A stretch of DNA of 64,000 nucleotides, taken from positions 488,240-552,239 of the forward strand of contig NZ_BMVE01000005.1 of assembly GCF_014650555.1 (NCBI RefSeq). The letters are read 5' to 3'. This DNA comes from Streptomyces goshikiensis (GTDB taxonomy: Bacteria; Actinomycetota; Actinomycetes; Streptomycetales; Streptomycetaceae). Positions 8,868 to 17,462 of the stretch are shown one piece after another (the first letter of the stretch is position 1; every line of letters begins with the position of its first letter). The notes below the pieces were generated by a model that saw only the letters and a list, made by a program, of their open reading frames with translations, did not search any database and was not told the origin of the DNA. Made by a program: the position numbers and the translations under genes.

Positions 8868-9200
8868 TCAGTCCCCCTGGACCAGCCAGGCCACGATGCC
8901 GGCGCAGAACAGCAGGGCCTCGGCGATCCGGGCGTAGAAGAGGGCGAGCGCGCATCCGGCGGCGCCCGTCGCGATGCGCGCCGCGCGCTGGTCGGGCATG
9001 CGGGGGCGCCGCCAGGTGGCGGCCACCAGTCCCAGCGCGAGCAGGTACGGGAGCAAGAGCCACAGCGGGGCGCCGGGCAGCGCGGAGGACGCGTAGCCGA
9101 AGCCGCCTGCCGTCAGTGCCAGCGCGGTGAAGAGCGCGGGCACCAGAACCCAGGGCCGGGTGCCGGCGGCGGGGCCCGGGGCGGTCGAGGTCGTGTTCAT
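8868..9200 (-). CDS. Small multi-spanning membrane protein, unknown function
   Basis: A 110-residue protein with three or four hydrophobic segments (about residues 18-38, 42-60, 75-105). It starts MNTTSTAPGPAAG, ends LVQGD, and is convergent with the heme oxygenase gene, 17 bp from its stop. No conserved family is recognised. Its place in the iron/heme block may be incidental. Confidence 0.65.
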   Translation of the reverse strand: MNTTSTAPGPAAGTRPWVLVPALFTALALTAGGFGYASSALPGAPLWLLLPYLLALGLVAATWRRPRMPDQRAARIATGAAGCALALFYARIAEALLFCAGIVAWLVQGD

Positions 9201-9270
9201 GCCCCCATCGCACCACCCGGCCGACTGCCTCGGGCAGGGCGTACGTACTCAACCGGGCCCGCCGGCGTAC

Positions 9271-9948
9271 TCAGTTCGCGGCGGCGGCCGGCTCCCGGGG
9301 CGGGGCGAAGCGGACGCGGCCGCCGATCTCCACCGTGCCGTCGGGCCCGGGGGCGGTCAGGATCTGGGAGCCGGCGCCCTGGGTGATGTTCAGGGCCCGG
9401 TTCAGCTCGGCCGTGAGCAGGATCGCCGCCGAACCGGTGGCCTCGTCCTCGACGATGGCGCCGTCGGGGCGGCGCGGGAAGCCCCGGGCGCGGACGCGGC
9501 CCGCGGTCTCGTCCTCCCAGGCCCAGGCGTACAGCCAGCCCTCGCCCGGCGGCGGGGCCGGCAGCGCCTCGACCTCGGCGGCGCTCGCGTACTGCTCGGT
9601 GCGCTTGCCCTCGACCCACTCCGGGCGGGCGGTGATCCAGGTGAACTCCCCGTCGTCGCGGGCCCATACGGATCCGGCGGGCGGCTGGAGCTCCTCGATG
9701 TCCAGCAGCCAGGCGACGCCGACGAGCGGGTGGCCGGCGAAGGCCATCCGGGTGCCGGGGGTGCGGATGTCGACGACCCCGCGCTCGGGGTCGTCGACGA
9801 ACACCGTCTCGCTGTAGCCGAGTTCGGCGGCCAGCGCCTGCCGGGACGCGTCGTCCGGGCAGGTCCGGCCGTCGCGTACGACGCCGAGCGGGTTGCCGTA
9901 CCGGCCGTCACCCGCGCAGAAGACCTTGAGCACATCGAGATCGTTCAC
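9271..9948 (-). CDS. PhzF-family isomerase/epimerase-like protein
   Basis: About 225 residues of the PhzF/diaminopimelate-epimerase fold: the N-terminal DVLKVFCAGDGRYGNPLGVV, ELGYSETVFV, RMAFAGHPLVG and EDEATGSAAILL blocks fit the family, whose founder isomerises a phenazine precursor. The substrate of this paralogue is unknown. A GTG at 9948 is taken as start; a TTG at 9960 is an alternative and neither has a strong RBS. It begins only 20 bp after the stop of the upstream htaA gene, so it probably belongs to that iron-regulated transcript. A second PhzF paralogue lies at 20333-21193. Confidence 0.75.
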   Translation of the reverse strand: MNDLDVLKVFCAGDGRYGNPLGVVRDGRTCPDDASRQALAAELGYSETVFVDDPERGVVDIRTPGTRMAFAGHPLVGVAWLLDIEELQPPAGSVWARDDGEFTWITARPEWVEGKRTEQYASAAEVEALPAPPPGEGWLYAWAWEDETAGRVRARGFPRRPDGAIVEDEATGSAAILLTAELNRALNITQGAGSQILTAPGPDGTVEIGGRVRFAPPREPAAAAN

Positions 9949-9967
9949 GCGGGAATTCAAACACGGC

Positions 9968-11452
9968 TCAGTTGCCGGCCGTGCGCCGCCTGCGCGCGAG
10001 GAAGACCGCGCCGGCTCCGGCGGCGATGACCGCGCCGGAGGCGCCGAGCAGGGCGCCGGCCGGGATCTCGGCGCCGGTGGAGGCCAGGTTCCCGCCGACG
10101 CTGCCGCCCCCGCCGACCGAGCCGCCGCCGGAGCCGCCTACGGAGCCCCCGCCGGTGGTGGCGCCGGTCGTGCCCGTCGTCTTCGTGCTCGTCGGCGCGG
10201 TGGTGGGCGTGGCGGTCGGCAGGACGACGTCCTTCTCCACGGCCACGGCGAGGTCGACGTCGTCGATCCGGTCGCCCGCCTTGTACAGGGAGCCGGTGGT
10301 GTCGTTGGCGAAGGCCGCCGCACCCTCGGCGGTCAGCGCCGTCGGGACCCCGCCCAGGGCCAGCAGACCGCCCTTCGTCTTGTACTCGGCCTTCGAGAGG
10401 TCGAGGGTGGCGAAGGGGACGGCCGTCTTGGTGCCGGAGGCGTTCTTCACGTCCAGGACCAGGGTGCCCTTGGCGCCGTCCGCGGCCACCTTGATGTTGC
10501 CGAAGGTCATGTCGATGCCGTGGGCGGCGTACTGGAAGCGCAGGTTGCCCTCGAAGGCGGCGCTCAGCTTCCGCTTCTTGACGTCGAGTTCGCCCTTGCC
10601 GGCGGGGAAGGTGAAGGTGGGGCCGCTCGCGGCCGCCCCGCCCGCCGGGGTGACGGTGCCGCCCGCGCCCTGCACGTACTTGCGGAAGGACTCCTTGATC
10701 CCCCAGGTCAGCTTGCCGCTCAGGACGGGCTGCGGGCCGTCGGCCGGCGGGGTGGAGGCGGTCTTCGACGGGGACGTGGTGGGCGCCGGGGCGGAGCTGG
10801 AGGTGGAGGTGGTGGGAGCGGGAGAGGTGGACGGGGAGCCGGTGGGCCCGGGCGCCTCGAACGCCACCGCGACCGTCAGCGGGTCGCCCTTGATGCCCGC
10901 GTACTGCGGGCCGCCGAGCTGGTCGGCCGCGTCCTTGGTGAGGGTGGTTTCCAGCTTGGTCATCGCCGGGCCGGCGAAGGCCACGTCCGCGAAGGCCACG
11001 TTCGGGGTGAGCACCCCGTTCTTGGTGACGTCGACGGTGAGCTTCTTCGTGCCGGTGTCGATACGGAAGTTGGCGAGCTTGACGACGAACCCGTGCGCGG
11101 ACGCGTCGAAGACGACGCTGCCCTTGAAGGCGGCGGTCACCACATTGGTGCCCGGGTCGTACTGGCCGGCGGCGGAGCCGAGGCGGAAGGTGCCGTCCGC
11201 GTTCCTGGTGGCGCCGTCGGAGGTGGTGATCGTGCCCTTGGCGGTCTTCTCCACGTAGGTGCGGTAGCGCTCCAGGAGGCCCCAGTCGAGGGTGCCGTCG
11301 ACGATCGGCTTCGGCGCGGCCGCGGGCGCCGCGGCGGCGGCGGCCGGAGCACCGGCTCCCACCGTCGCGGGCAGGACGAAGGCGGTGGCGCCGAGGGCGG
11401 CGACGGTGGCTATGGCGGCCGCGAGGGCGACGGGGCGGCGCGGGGAGGACAT
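9968..11452 (-). CDS. htaA: HtaA-domain heme-binding surface protein with LAxTG sorting signal
   Basis: A 494-residue exported protein. A signal peptide (about residues 1-38) is followed by two HtaA domains (about 50-200 and 245-405: DGTLDWGLLERYRTYV, SGKLTWGIKESFRKYV) separated by a Ser/Thr/Pro linker. HtaA domains bind hemin in corynebacteria. The C-terminus has a Gly/Ser spacer, the pentapeptide LASTG, a hydrophobic helix and the basic tail RRRRTAGN. This is the arrangement recognised by class E sortases of Streptomyces (LAxTG), so it is probably linked to the cell wall. It lies 64 bp downstream of a second HtaA gene, sharing its iron box, and is the cell-surface receptor for HmuTUV. Confidence 0.9.
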   Translation of the reverse strand: MSSPRRPVALAAAIATVAALGATAFVLPATVGAGAPAAAAAAPAAAPKPIVDGTLDWGLLERYRTYVEKTAKGTITTSDGATRNADGTFRLGSAAGQYDPGTNVVTAAFKGSVVFDASAHGFVVKLANFRIDTGTKKLTVDVTKNGVLTPNVAFADVAFAGPAMTKLETTLTKDAADQLGGPQYAGIKGDPLTVAVAFEAPGPTGSPSTSPAPTTSTSSSAPAPTTSPSKTASTPPADGPQPVLSGKLTWGIKESFRKYVQGAGGTVTPAGGAAASGPTFTFPAGKGELDVKKRKLSAAFEGNLRFQYAAHGIDMTFGNIKVAADGAKGTLVLDVKNASGTKTAVPFATLDLSKAEYKTKGGLLALGGVPTALTAEGAAAFANDTTGSLYKAGDRIDDVDLAVAVEKDVVLPTATPTTAPTSTKTTGTTGATTGGGSVGGSGGGSVGGGGSVGGNLASTGAEIPAGALLGASGAVIAAGAGAVFLARRRRTAGN

Positions 11453-11516
11453 GGCTGAGTACTCCTGGAGACGGGGGAAGGGGGAGATGGGGCGGGGGCG
11501 GGGTGGGCGCGGGGCG

Positions 11517-12992
11517 TCAGGACCGGGGGGTGTCCGTGGGACCCGCCTCGGCCGCGGAAGAAGAGGAGGAAGAAGGCGAGGGGGAGGTGGTGCGGCGCTT
11601 GCGGACCACCAGGAAGGCGGCGGCTCCGGCCAGGGCGAGCACGGCCGCGCCGACGGCGGCGTACGTCCCGGTGTGCGAGCCGTCGGCCGCCTTCCGCGCC
11701 GGCTCCGGCGCGGCGGCGGACGGCGAGGCGGCGGAGCCGGGCGCGGGCGTGGCGGTGGAGCCCAGGTCGGGCAGGGCCGGCAGCCGCGCGCCCTCGTCGA
11801 GGGCGACGGCGAGCGAGACGGGGTCCATCTCGGTGCCCGCCTTGTACATGGAGTTGAAGGCCTGAGAGCCGCCCTCGGTGAGGGTGGCGGGGGCCTCGGT
11901 GAGGGTGGCGAGCCCGCCCTCGGTCTTGAGGCCCTTCGCGTCGAACTCGACCAGCGGGACGGCGCTCCTGGTCTCGCCCGCGGTGGTGACGTCGGCGGTG
12001 AGGACGCCCTTGCCGTCTTGGACCTTGGCGCTCAGCGCGCCGAGCTTCAGGTCGAGGTGGGCGCCGGTGAAGTGGACGGACCCGGCGAAGGCGGCGTCCA
12101 GGGTGCCCTTCCCGCCGTCGTACGAGCCCTTGCCCCGGCCGAAGCGGAACAGCGCGCCGCCGTCCTGGGCGCCGTCGGCGAGGGTCCACTTGCCCTGGCC
12201 GATGGAGCCGGTGACGTACTCGCGGAAGGTGCGCCGTACGCCCCAGTCGACGGCCGCGTCGGTGAAGGCCCCTGCGGGCGGGGCGCCTTGCGGGGAGCCG
12301 CTCGGGCTCGGCTGGGCGCTCGGCGTCCCGGCGGGCTGCGAGGACTGCCCGGCCTGCGGGGCGGTCTTGACGTCGGCGGAGAGCGAGATCGGGTCGAGCT
12401 GCGCGCCGGCGGCGTAGTAGCCGGCGAAGGCCTGGGCGCCCTCGCCGGTGAGGGTGACCGGGATGCCGTTCAGGGCGATCGGGCTGCCGCCGCCCCGCAT
12501 GTTGACGCCGCCGAGGCCGAGGGCGGCGAAGGGCACCTGGGGCCGGGTGCTGACGACGCCGGTGTCCTTGGCCTTGCTGGAGACGTCCACGTACAGGGTG
12601 CCGACGCCGCCGTTGATCTTGACGGTGGGCCGGCTGACGCTGAGGTCCAGCTCGTAGGCGCCGTCCGGCTTCTGGTGGCCCTGGAACTGGACCCCGCCGC
12701 TGAAGGAGGCCTCGAAGGCGCCGGATTCGGGGTCGTAGGAGCCGGTGGCCGAGTGGAAGCGGAAGAGGCTGCCGCCGGCCGTGGCGGCGCCGTTCTTCAG
12801 CTTGAAACCGCCTTTCGCGACCGGACCGGTGACATAACTCTGGAAGGACGATTTGATGCCCCAGTCGAGCCGTCCCCCCTGCACGGTACGGCCGGCGGCG
12901 TGCGCGCCGGTGGCCGGAACCAGGGCCGTCAGCAAGGCCGCCAGAGTCGCCAACAGGCCGACGGCGAGAGCGCGGGCGGGTCTTGCGGACAT
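11517..12992 (-). CDS. htaA: HtaA-domain heme-binding membrane-anchored protein
   Basis: A 491-residue exported protein with a signal peptide (cut near HAAG), two HtaA domains (about residues 35-205 and 240-400: GGRLDWGIKSSFQSYV, DAAVDWGVRRTFREYV), a Pro/Ala linker and a single C-terminal membrane helix followed by basic KRR and a Ser-rich cytoplasmic tail. It lacks a sortase pentapeptide, so it should be a membrane-held heme acceptor, in contrast to the wall-linked paralogue encoded downstream. GGAGG lies 7-8 bases before the ATG. The promoter region shared with the divergent hmuTUV genes contains a near-perfect iron box. Confidence 0.9.
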   Translation of the reverse strand: MSARPARALAVGLLATLAALLTALVPATGAHAAGRTVQGGRLDWGIKSSFQSYVTGPVAKGGFKLKNGAATAGGSLFRFHSATGSYDPESGAFEASFSGGVQFQGHQKPDGAYELDLSVSRPTVKINGGVGTLYVDVSSKAKDTGVVSTRPQVPFAALGLGGVNMRGGGSPIALNGIPVTLTGEGAQAFAGYYAAGAQLDPISLSADVKTAPQAGQSSQPAGTPSAQPSPSGSPQGAPPAGAFTDAAVDWGVRRTFREYVTGSIGQGKWTLADGAQDGGALFRFGRGKGSYDGGKGTLDAAFAGSVHFTGAHLDLKLGALSAKVQDGKGVLTADVTTAGETRSAVPLVEFDAKGLKTEGGLATLTEAPATLTEGGSQAFNSMYKAGTEMDPVSLAVALDEGARLPALPDLGSTATPAPGSAASPSAAAPEPARKAADGSHTGTYAAVGAAVLALAGAAAFLVVRKRRTTSPSPSSSSSSAAEAGPTDTPRS

Positions 12993-13017
12993 GAATGCCC
13001 CTCCAGGGTCTGGCTAA

Positions 13018-13036
13018 TAAGGTTAGGCTAACCTAA
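13018..13036 (+). promoter_or_regulatory. Iron box between htaA operon and hmuTUV
   Basis: The 19-bp sequence TAAGGTTAGGCTAACCTAA is an almost exact match to the DmdR/IdeR consensus. It lies 26 bp from the htaA start on one side and about 110 bp from the hmuT start on the other, so one repressor site can control both divergent heme-uptake transcripts. Confidence 0.9.
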
Positions 13037-13145
13037 GCTATCCCGGTTGAGTGAGGAACCCCCAGGTTCCCGAAACCTCGGCCGGAAACCCCGCTCATCC
13101 CCCGCCAGCCCGACCCTTCAGCCGGACGATCAGGACGGTGCCTTC

Positions 13146-14168
13146 GTGCCTACGCCCGCCGCGCCACCCCGCTTCCCCCGTCTCGTCACCGCCCTCGCGG
13201 CGCTGGCCCTGACACTGGCCGTGACCGGCTGCGGAGGTGCGGCCACCCGGGCGAACTCCCCCGCCCCCACCGTCTCGTCGGCCCCGGACCGGGTCGAGCC
13301 GCTCACCCCGGCCCCGGCGCCCGCCCTGCCGGTGACCGTCACCTCGGCGGACGCCGCCGAGGTCACCGTCGCCTCGGCGGAGCGGGTGATCCCGCTGACC
13401 GGCAGCCTCAACGAGATCGTCCAGACCCTCGGCCTCGGCGACCGGGTCGTCGCCCGCGACATCACCGCCACCTTCGAACAGGCCGCGAAACTGCCCGTCG
13501 TGACGCGGGGCCACGACGTCTCGGCGGAGAGCGTGCTCTCGCTGCGCCCGACCCTGGTGCTCGCCGAGACCACCTCCGGCCCCGCCGAGGCGATCCGGCA
13601 GATCCGCGACGCGGGCATCCCGCTCCTCGTGATCGCCCCGGCCAAGTCCCTGGACGACGTACCGAAACGGATCGAGACCGTGGCCGGCGCACTGGGCGTC
13701 CGGGACGCCGGGGCGCGGCTGAAGCAGCGCACCGCCGAGCGGATCGCCGCCGCCCGCAAGGACATTCCGGGCGACGCCTCCGGCAAGAAGCCCCGGGTGG
13801 CCTTCCTCTACCTGCGCGGCTCCGCCTCCGTCTACCTGCTGGGCGGCTCCGACTCGGGCGCCGCCTCGCTGCTGGAGGCGGCGGGCGCGGTCGACACCGG
13901 CAAGGAGTCGGGGCTCGGCAAGGACTTCACCCCCATCACCAGCGAGGCCCTGGCGGCCGCCGCGCCCGACGCGATCCTCGTCATGTCCAAGGGCCTGGAG
14001 TCCGTGGGCGGCCTCGACGGCCTGGTGAAGATCCCGGGCGTCGCCCAGACCCCGGCGGGCATGGACCGCCGCGTGGTCTCGGTGGACGACGGCGTCCTCC
14101 TCAACTACGGCCCGCGCACCGACCAGGTGCTCACCTCCCTGATCGACCAGCTCTACGGCAAGGCCTGA
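13146..14168 (+). CDS. hmuT: Heme ABC transporter substrate-binding lipoprotein
   Basis: A GTG start at 13146 gives a 340-residue precursor with a lipoprotein signal ending LAVTGC. An in-frame TTG at 13047 would put 33 polar residues before the signal sequence, so it is less likely. The mature part is a class III periplasmic-binding-type fold (VIPLTGSLNEIVQTLGLGDRVVARD, then ADAILVMSKGLESVGG). HmuT proteins bind heme and hand it to HmuU. The next gene starts 5 bp after the stop. Confidence 0.88.
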   Translation: MPTPAAPPRFPRLVTALAALALTLAVTGCGGAATRANSPAPTVSSAPDRVEPLTPAPAPALPVTVTSADAAEVTVASAERVIPLTGSLNEIVQTLGLGDRVVARDITATFEQAAKLPVVTRGHDVSAESVLSLRPTLVLAETTSGPAEAIRQIRDAGIPLLVIAPAKSLDDVPKRIETVAGALGVRDAGARLKQRTAERIAAARKDIPGDASGKKPRVAFLYLRGSASVYLLGGSDSGAASLLEAAGAVDTGKESGLGKDFTPITSEALAAAAPDAILVMSKGLESVGGLDGLVKIPGVAQTPAGMDRRVVSVDDGVLLNYGPRTDQVLTSLIDQLYGKA

Positions 14169-14172
14169 GAAC

Positions 14173-15273
14173 GTGACCCTCCCCGACACCGTCGGCCTGG
14201 CCGGCCGGAAGACGGCGCCGCCGCCCGCGCGGCCGCCCGTACGCAAGCGGCGCGGCGCGGCGCTGCTCACCGCCGCCCTCGCGGGCGTCCTGCTCGTCGT
14301 CGCGCTGCTGTCCGCGGGCGTCGGCGCGTACGAGATCCCCACCGGGGACGTACTCGCCTCCGTGCAGCACCGGACGGGCCTCGGCGGGGCCGCCCTCGAC
14401 CGGGTCGGGGAGAGCGTGCTGTGGAACGTACGGCTGCCGCGCGTGGCGCTCGCCCTGCTCGTCGGGTCGAGCCTCGGCTGCGCGGGCGCCCTGATGCAGG
14501 GGGTGTTCGGCAATCCGCTCGCCGAGCCGGGGGTCATCGGCATCTCGGCGGGCTCCGCCGTGGGCGCCGTCGCCTCGATCGGTCTCGGCCTCAGCTTCTT
14601 CGGCAACTGGACTATCACCGCCTGCGCGTTCGTCTCCGGCCTGGTCACGGTGGGCTCGGTGTACCTGCTGTCGCGCAGCGGCGGCAAGACCGAGGTCGTC
14701 ACCCTGATCCTCACGGGCATCGCGGTCAACGCCTTCGCCGGCGCCCTGATCGGCCTGTTCGTGTTCTTCGCCGACAGCGGCCAGGTCAACCAGATCACCT
14801 TCTGGCAGCTCGGCTCCCTCGCCCAGGCCACCTGGCCCAAGGTCCTCGCCGTGCTGCCCTGCGCCCTCACCGGCCTGCTGATCGCCCCCTTCTACGCGGG
14901 CAAGCTCGACCTGCTCGCCCTCGGCGAGCGCCCCGCCCGGCACCTCGGCATCGAGGTCGAGCGGCTGCGGCTCACCCTGATCCTGGTGGTCGCGCTGCTC
15001 ACCGCGGCCGCCGTCGCCGTCGCCGGGGTGATCACCTTCGTCGGGCTGCTGGTGCCGCACCTGCTGCGGATGGCCAACGGCCCGGGGCACCGCTTCCTGG
15101 TGCCGGGCAGCGCCCTGGCCGGCGCCGTCGTCCTGCTCGCGGGCGACCTGGCCGCGCGGACCATCGCCGCGCCGGCCGAGCTGCCGCTCGGCGTGCTGAC
15201 CGCCCTGATCGGCAGCCCCTTCTTCTTCTGGCTGCTGCGCCGGACCCGCCGCAAGCAAGGGGGTTGGGCATGA
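14173..15273 (+). CDS. hmuU: Heme ABC transporter permease (FecCD family)
   Basis: A 366-residue permease with about ten membrane helices. FecCD-family signatures are present: LPRVALALLVGSSLGCAGALMQ, NPLAEPGVIGISAG and, near the end, ITFVGLLVPHLLR. It forms the channel of the heme importer between HmuT and HmuV. The GTG start is five bases after hmuT, and the stop overlaps the hmuV start, so the three subunits are translationally coupled. Confidence 0.92.
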   Translation: MTLPDTVGLAGRKTAPPPARPPVRKRRGAALLTAALAGVLLVVALLSAGVGAYEIPTGDVLASVQHRTGLGGAALDRVGESVLWNVRLPRVALALLVGSSLGCAGALMQGVFGNPLAEPGVIGISAGSAVGAVASIGLGLSFFGNWTITACAFVSGLVTVGSVYLLSRSGGKTEVVTLILTGIAVNAFAGALIGLFVFFADSGQVNQITFWQLGSLAQATWPKVLAVLPCALTGLLIAPFYAGKLDLLALGERPARHLGIEVERLRLTLILVVALLTAAAVAVAGVITFVGLLVPHLLRMANGPGHRFLVPGSALAGAVVLLAGDLAARTIAAPAELPLGVLTALIGSPFFFWLLRRTRRKQGGWA

Positions 15274-16109
15274 GCCTCCTGTTCCGGCGGCGCGGGCGGT
15301 CCGTCCCCGCCCGGCCCGCGCCCGGCGCCCCCCTCGCCGAGGCCTCGGACCTCCACGTCCGCCTCGGGCAGCGCGAGGTGCTGGCCGGGATCGAGCTGAC
15401 GGCCCGGGCCGGCGAGGTGCTGGCCCTGGTCGGGCCGAACGGCGCGGGCAAGTCCACCCTGCTGGGCGCCCTCGCCGCGGACCTCCCGGCGGCCTCCGGG
15501 GTCGTACGGATCGACGGGCGCCCGGTGGGCGACTGGTCGGCGCCCGAGCTCGCGCTGCGCCGCTCGGTGCTCCCCCAGTCGGCGGCGCTGGCGTTCCCCT
15601 TTCCCGTGGAGGACGTCGTCCGGATGGGCCGCGCCCCCTGGGCGGGTACCCCGTACGCCGAATCCGACGGGGCGGCGGTCGCCGCCGCCATGGCCGCGAC
15701 CGAGGTGACCGGCTTCGCCGAGCGCCCCTTCTCCGCGCTCTCCGGCGGCGAGCGGGCCCGGGTCGCGCTGGCCCGCGTCCTGGCCCAGGGGGCGCCGCTG
15801 CTGCTGCTCGACGAACCCACGGCCGCCCTCGACCTGCGCCACCAGGAGTTGGTGCTGCGGATCTGCCGGGAGCGGGCCGCCGCCGGGGACGCGGTGGTCG
15901 TCGTCCTGCACGACCTGGGCCTGGCCGCCGCGTACGCGGACCGGGCCGCCGTGCTGCACGACGGGCGGATCGCGGCGGACGGACCGCCGGCCGAGGTGTT
16001 CGCGGACGGGCTTCTGAGCCGGGTGTACCGGCAGCCGGTGGAGGTGCTGCCGCACCCCCGGACGGGGGCCCCGCTGGTGGTCCCGGTGCGCGGCTTGACC
16101 TCCGCTTGA
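15270..16109 (+). CDS. hmuV: Heme ABC transporter ATP-binding protein
   Basis: A 279-residue ATPase. It has the Walker A motif GPNGAGKST (about residues 54-62), the signature LSGGERAR, the Walker B LLLLDEPTAALD and the switch VLHDLG. Its ATG overlaps the hmuU stop as ATGA. It energises heme import by HmuTU. The N-terminal 20 residues are a basic, Pro-rich extension. Confidence 0.92.
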   Translation: MSLLFRRRGRSVPARPAPGAPLAEASDLHVRLGQREVLAGIELTARAGEVLALVGPNGAGKSTLLGALAADLPAASGVVRIDGRPVGDWSAPELALRRSVLPQSAALAFPFPVEDVVRMGRAPWAGTPYAESDGAAVAAAMAATEVTGFAERPFSALSGGERARVALARVLAQGAPLLLLDEPTAALDLRHQELVLRICRERAAAGDAVVVVLHDLGLAAAYADRAAVLHDGRIAADGPPAEVFADGLLSRVYRQPVEVLPHPRTGAPLVVPVRGLTSA

Positions 16110-16215
16110 CCCTGTCATGGGGTCGTCATGAATGCTCTGTGACGGCCCCGTGTCCGCCCCCCGGAGGTGTGCGCCGAATCACTGGACGAGCGGGTATGCG
16201 TCAGGTAAGGGTCGG

Positions 16216-16234
16216 TTAAGTTAGGTCCGCCTCA
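16216..16234 (+). promoter_or_regulatory. Candidate iron box upstream of efeO
   Basis: TTAAGTTAGGTCCGCCTCA matches 14 of 19 positions of the DmdR/IdeR consensus TTAGGTTAGGCTCACCTAA. It lies 52 bp before the efeO start. It is weaker than the two boxes at the heme genes, but the position fits iron repression of efeOBU. Confidence 0.65.
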
Positions 16235-16286
16235 CCGGCCTTTCCCCACCCGGGGCGGCCCCCCGTCAGAAGCCCCAGGAGCTCCT

Positions 16287-17441
16287 ATGCGCCCCGTCCG
16301 CCTCTCCGTCCTCACCGCGGCCGCCGTCGTGGCGGCTCTCACCGCCGTCACCGGCTGCGCCGAGAAGAGCGACTCCGCCGGCGGCGACGGCGCGATCCAC
16401 GTGACCGCGACCGACACGGCGTGCGAGGTCTCGAAGAAGGACTTCCCGGCGGGCAAGGCGACCATCGAGGTCGAGAACAAGGGCGCCAAGGTCACCGAGC
16501 TGTACCTGCTCTTCCCGGACGGCCGCATCGTCGCCGAGCGCGAGAACATCGGCCCCGGCACCAAGGCCACCATCACCGCCGAGATCAAGGCGGGCGACTA
16601 CGAGATCGCCTGCAAGCCCGGCATGAAGGGTGACGGCATCCGCCAGCAGGTCAAGGCCACCGGCTCGGGCGCCGCCGAGAAGCGCAGCCCCGAGGCGGAC
16701 GCCGCGGTCTCCGCGTACCGCACCTACGTCCAGGAGCAGGCCGACGAGACCCTCCCCAAGGCGCAGGCCTTCGCGGACGCCGTCAAGGCCGGTGACCTGG
16801 AGGCCGCGAAGAAGGCGTACGCGCTCTCCCGCATCGGCTGGGAACGCACCGAGCCGGTCGCCGAGTCCTTCGGTGACATCGACCCGAAGGTCGACGTCCG
16901 TGAGGACGGCCTGGAGGCCGGCCAGGACCCGGCGAAGGACTGGACGGGCTGGCACCGCCTGGAGAAGTCCCTCTTCCAGGACGGCAAGATCACCGACCAG
17001 GACAAGAAGCTCGCCGACACCCTGATGGCCGACCTGACCGACTGGCAGAAGAAGGTCGGCCAGGCGGAGATCACCCCCACCTCGATGGCCAACGGCGCCA
17101 AGGAGCTCCTCGACGAGGTCGCCACCGGCAAGGTCACCGGCGAGGAAGAGCGCTACTCCCACACCGACCTGGTCGACTTCAAGGCCAACGTCGAGGGCGC
17201 GCAGAAGGCGTACGAGCTGCTCAAGCCGATCGCCTCGAAGAACGACCCGGCCCTGGCCGCCGAGCTCGACAAGCAGTTCGCCTCGATGAACACGCTCCTC
17301 GACAAGTACCGCGCCGACAAGGCGAGCTACGAGTTCCAGTCGTACGAGAGCGTCAAGGAGGACCAGCGCAAGGAGCTGTCGGACGCCGTCAGCGCCCTCG
17401 GTGAGCCGCTGTCCAAGCTCGCCGCCGCCGTCGCCAAGTAA
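16287..17441 (+). CDS. efeO: EfeO iron-uptake lipoprotein (cupredoxin + imelysin/M75)
   Basis: A 384-residue lipoprotein (lipobox VTGC near residue 24). Residues about 35-125 form a cupredoxin-like domain (CEVSKKDFPAGKATIEVENKG...EIACKPGM). Residues 140-380 form the imelysin/M75 domain with the metal-binding motif HRLE (His223, Glu226) that defines EfeO/EfeM proteins. It captures iron outside the membrane for the EfeU channel. It is first in an efeO-efeB-efeU operon, 21 bp before efeB, and is preceded by an iron box. Confidence 0.92.
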   Translation: MRPVRLSVLTAAAVVAALTAVTGCAEKSDSAGGDGAIHVTATDTACEVSKKDFPAGKATIEVENKGAKVTELYLLFPDGRIVAERENIGPGTKATITAEIKAGDYEIACKPGMKGDGIRQQVKATGSGAAEKRSPEADAAVSAYRTYVQEQADETLPKAQAFADAVKAGDLEAAKKAYALSRIGWERTEPVAESFGDIDPKVDVREDGLEAGQDPAKDWTGWHRLEKSLFQDGKITDQDKKLADTLMADLTDWQKKVGQAEITPTSMANGAKELLDEVATGKVTGEEERYSHTDLVDFKANVEGAQKAYELLKPIASKNDPALAAELDKQFASMNTLLDKYRADKASYEFQSYESVKEDQRKELSDAVSALGEPLSKLAAAVAK

Positions 17442-17462
17442 CGCGTACCGAAGGTGTCGACC

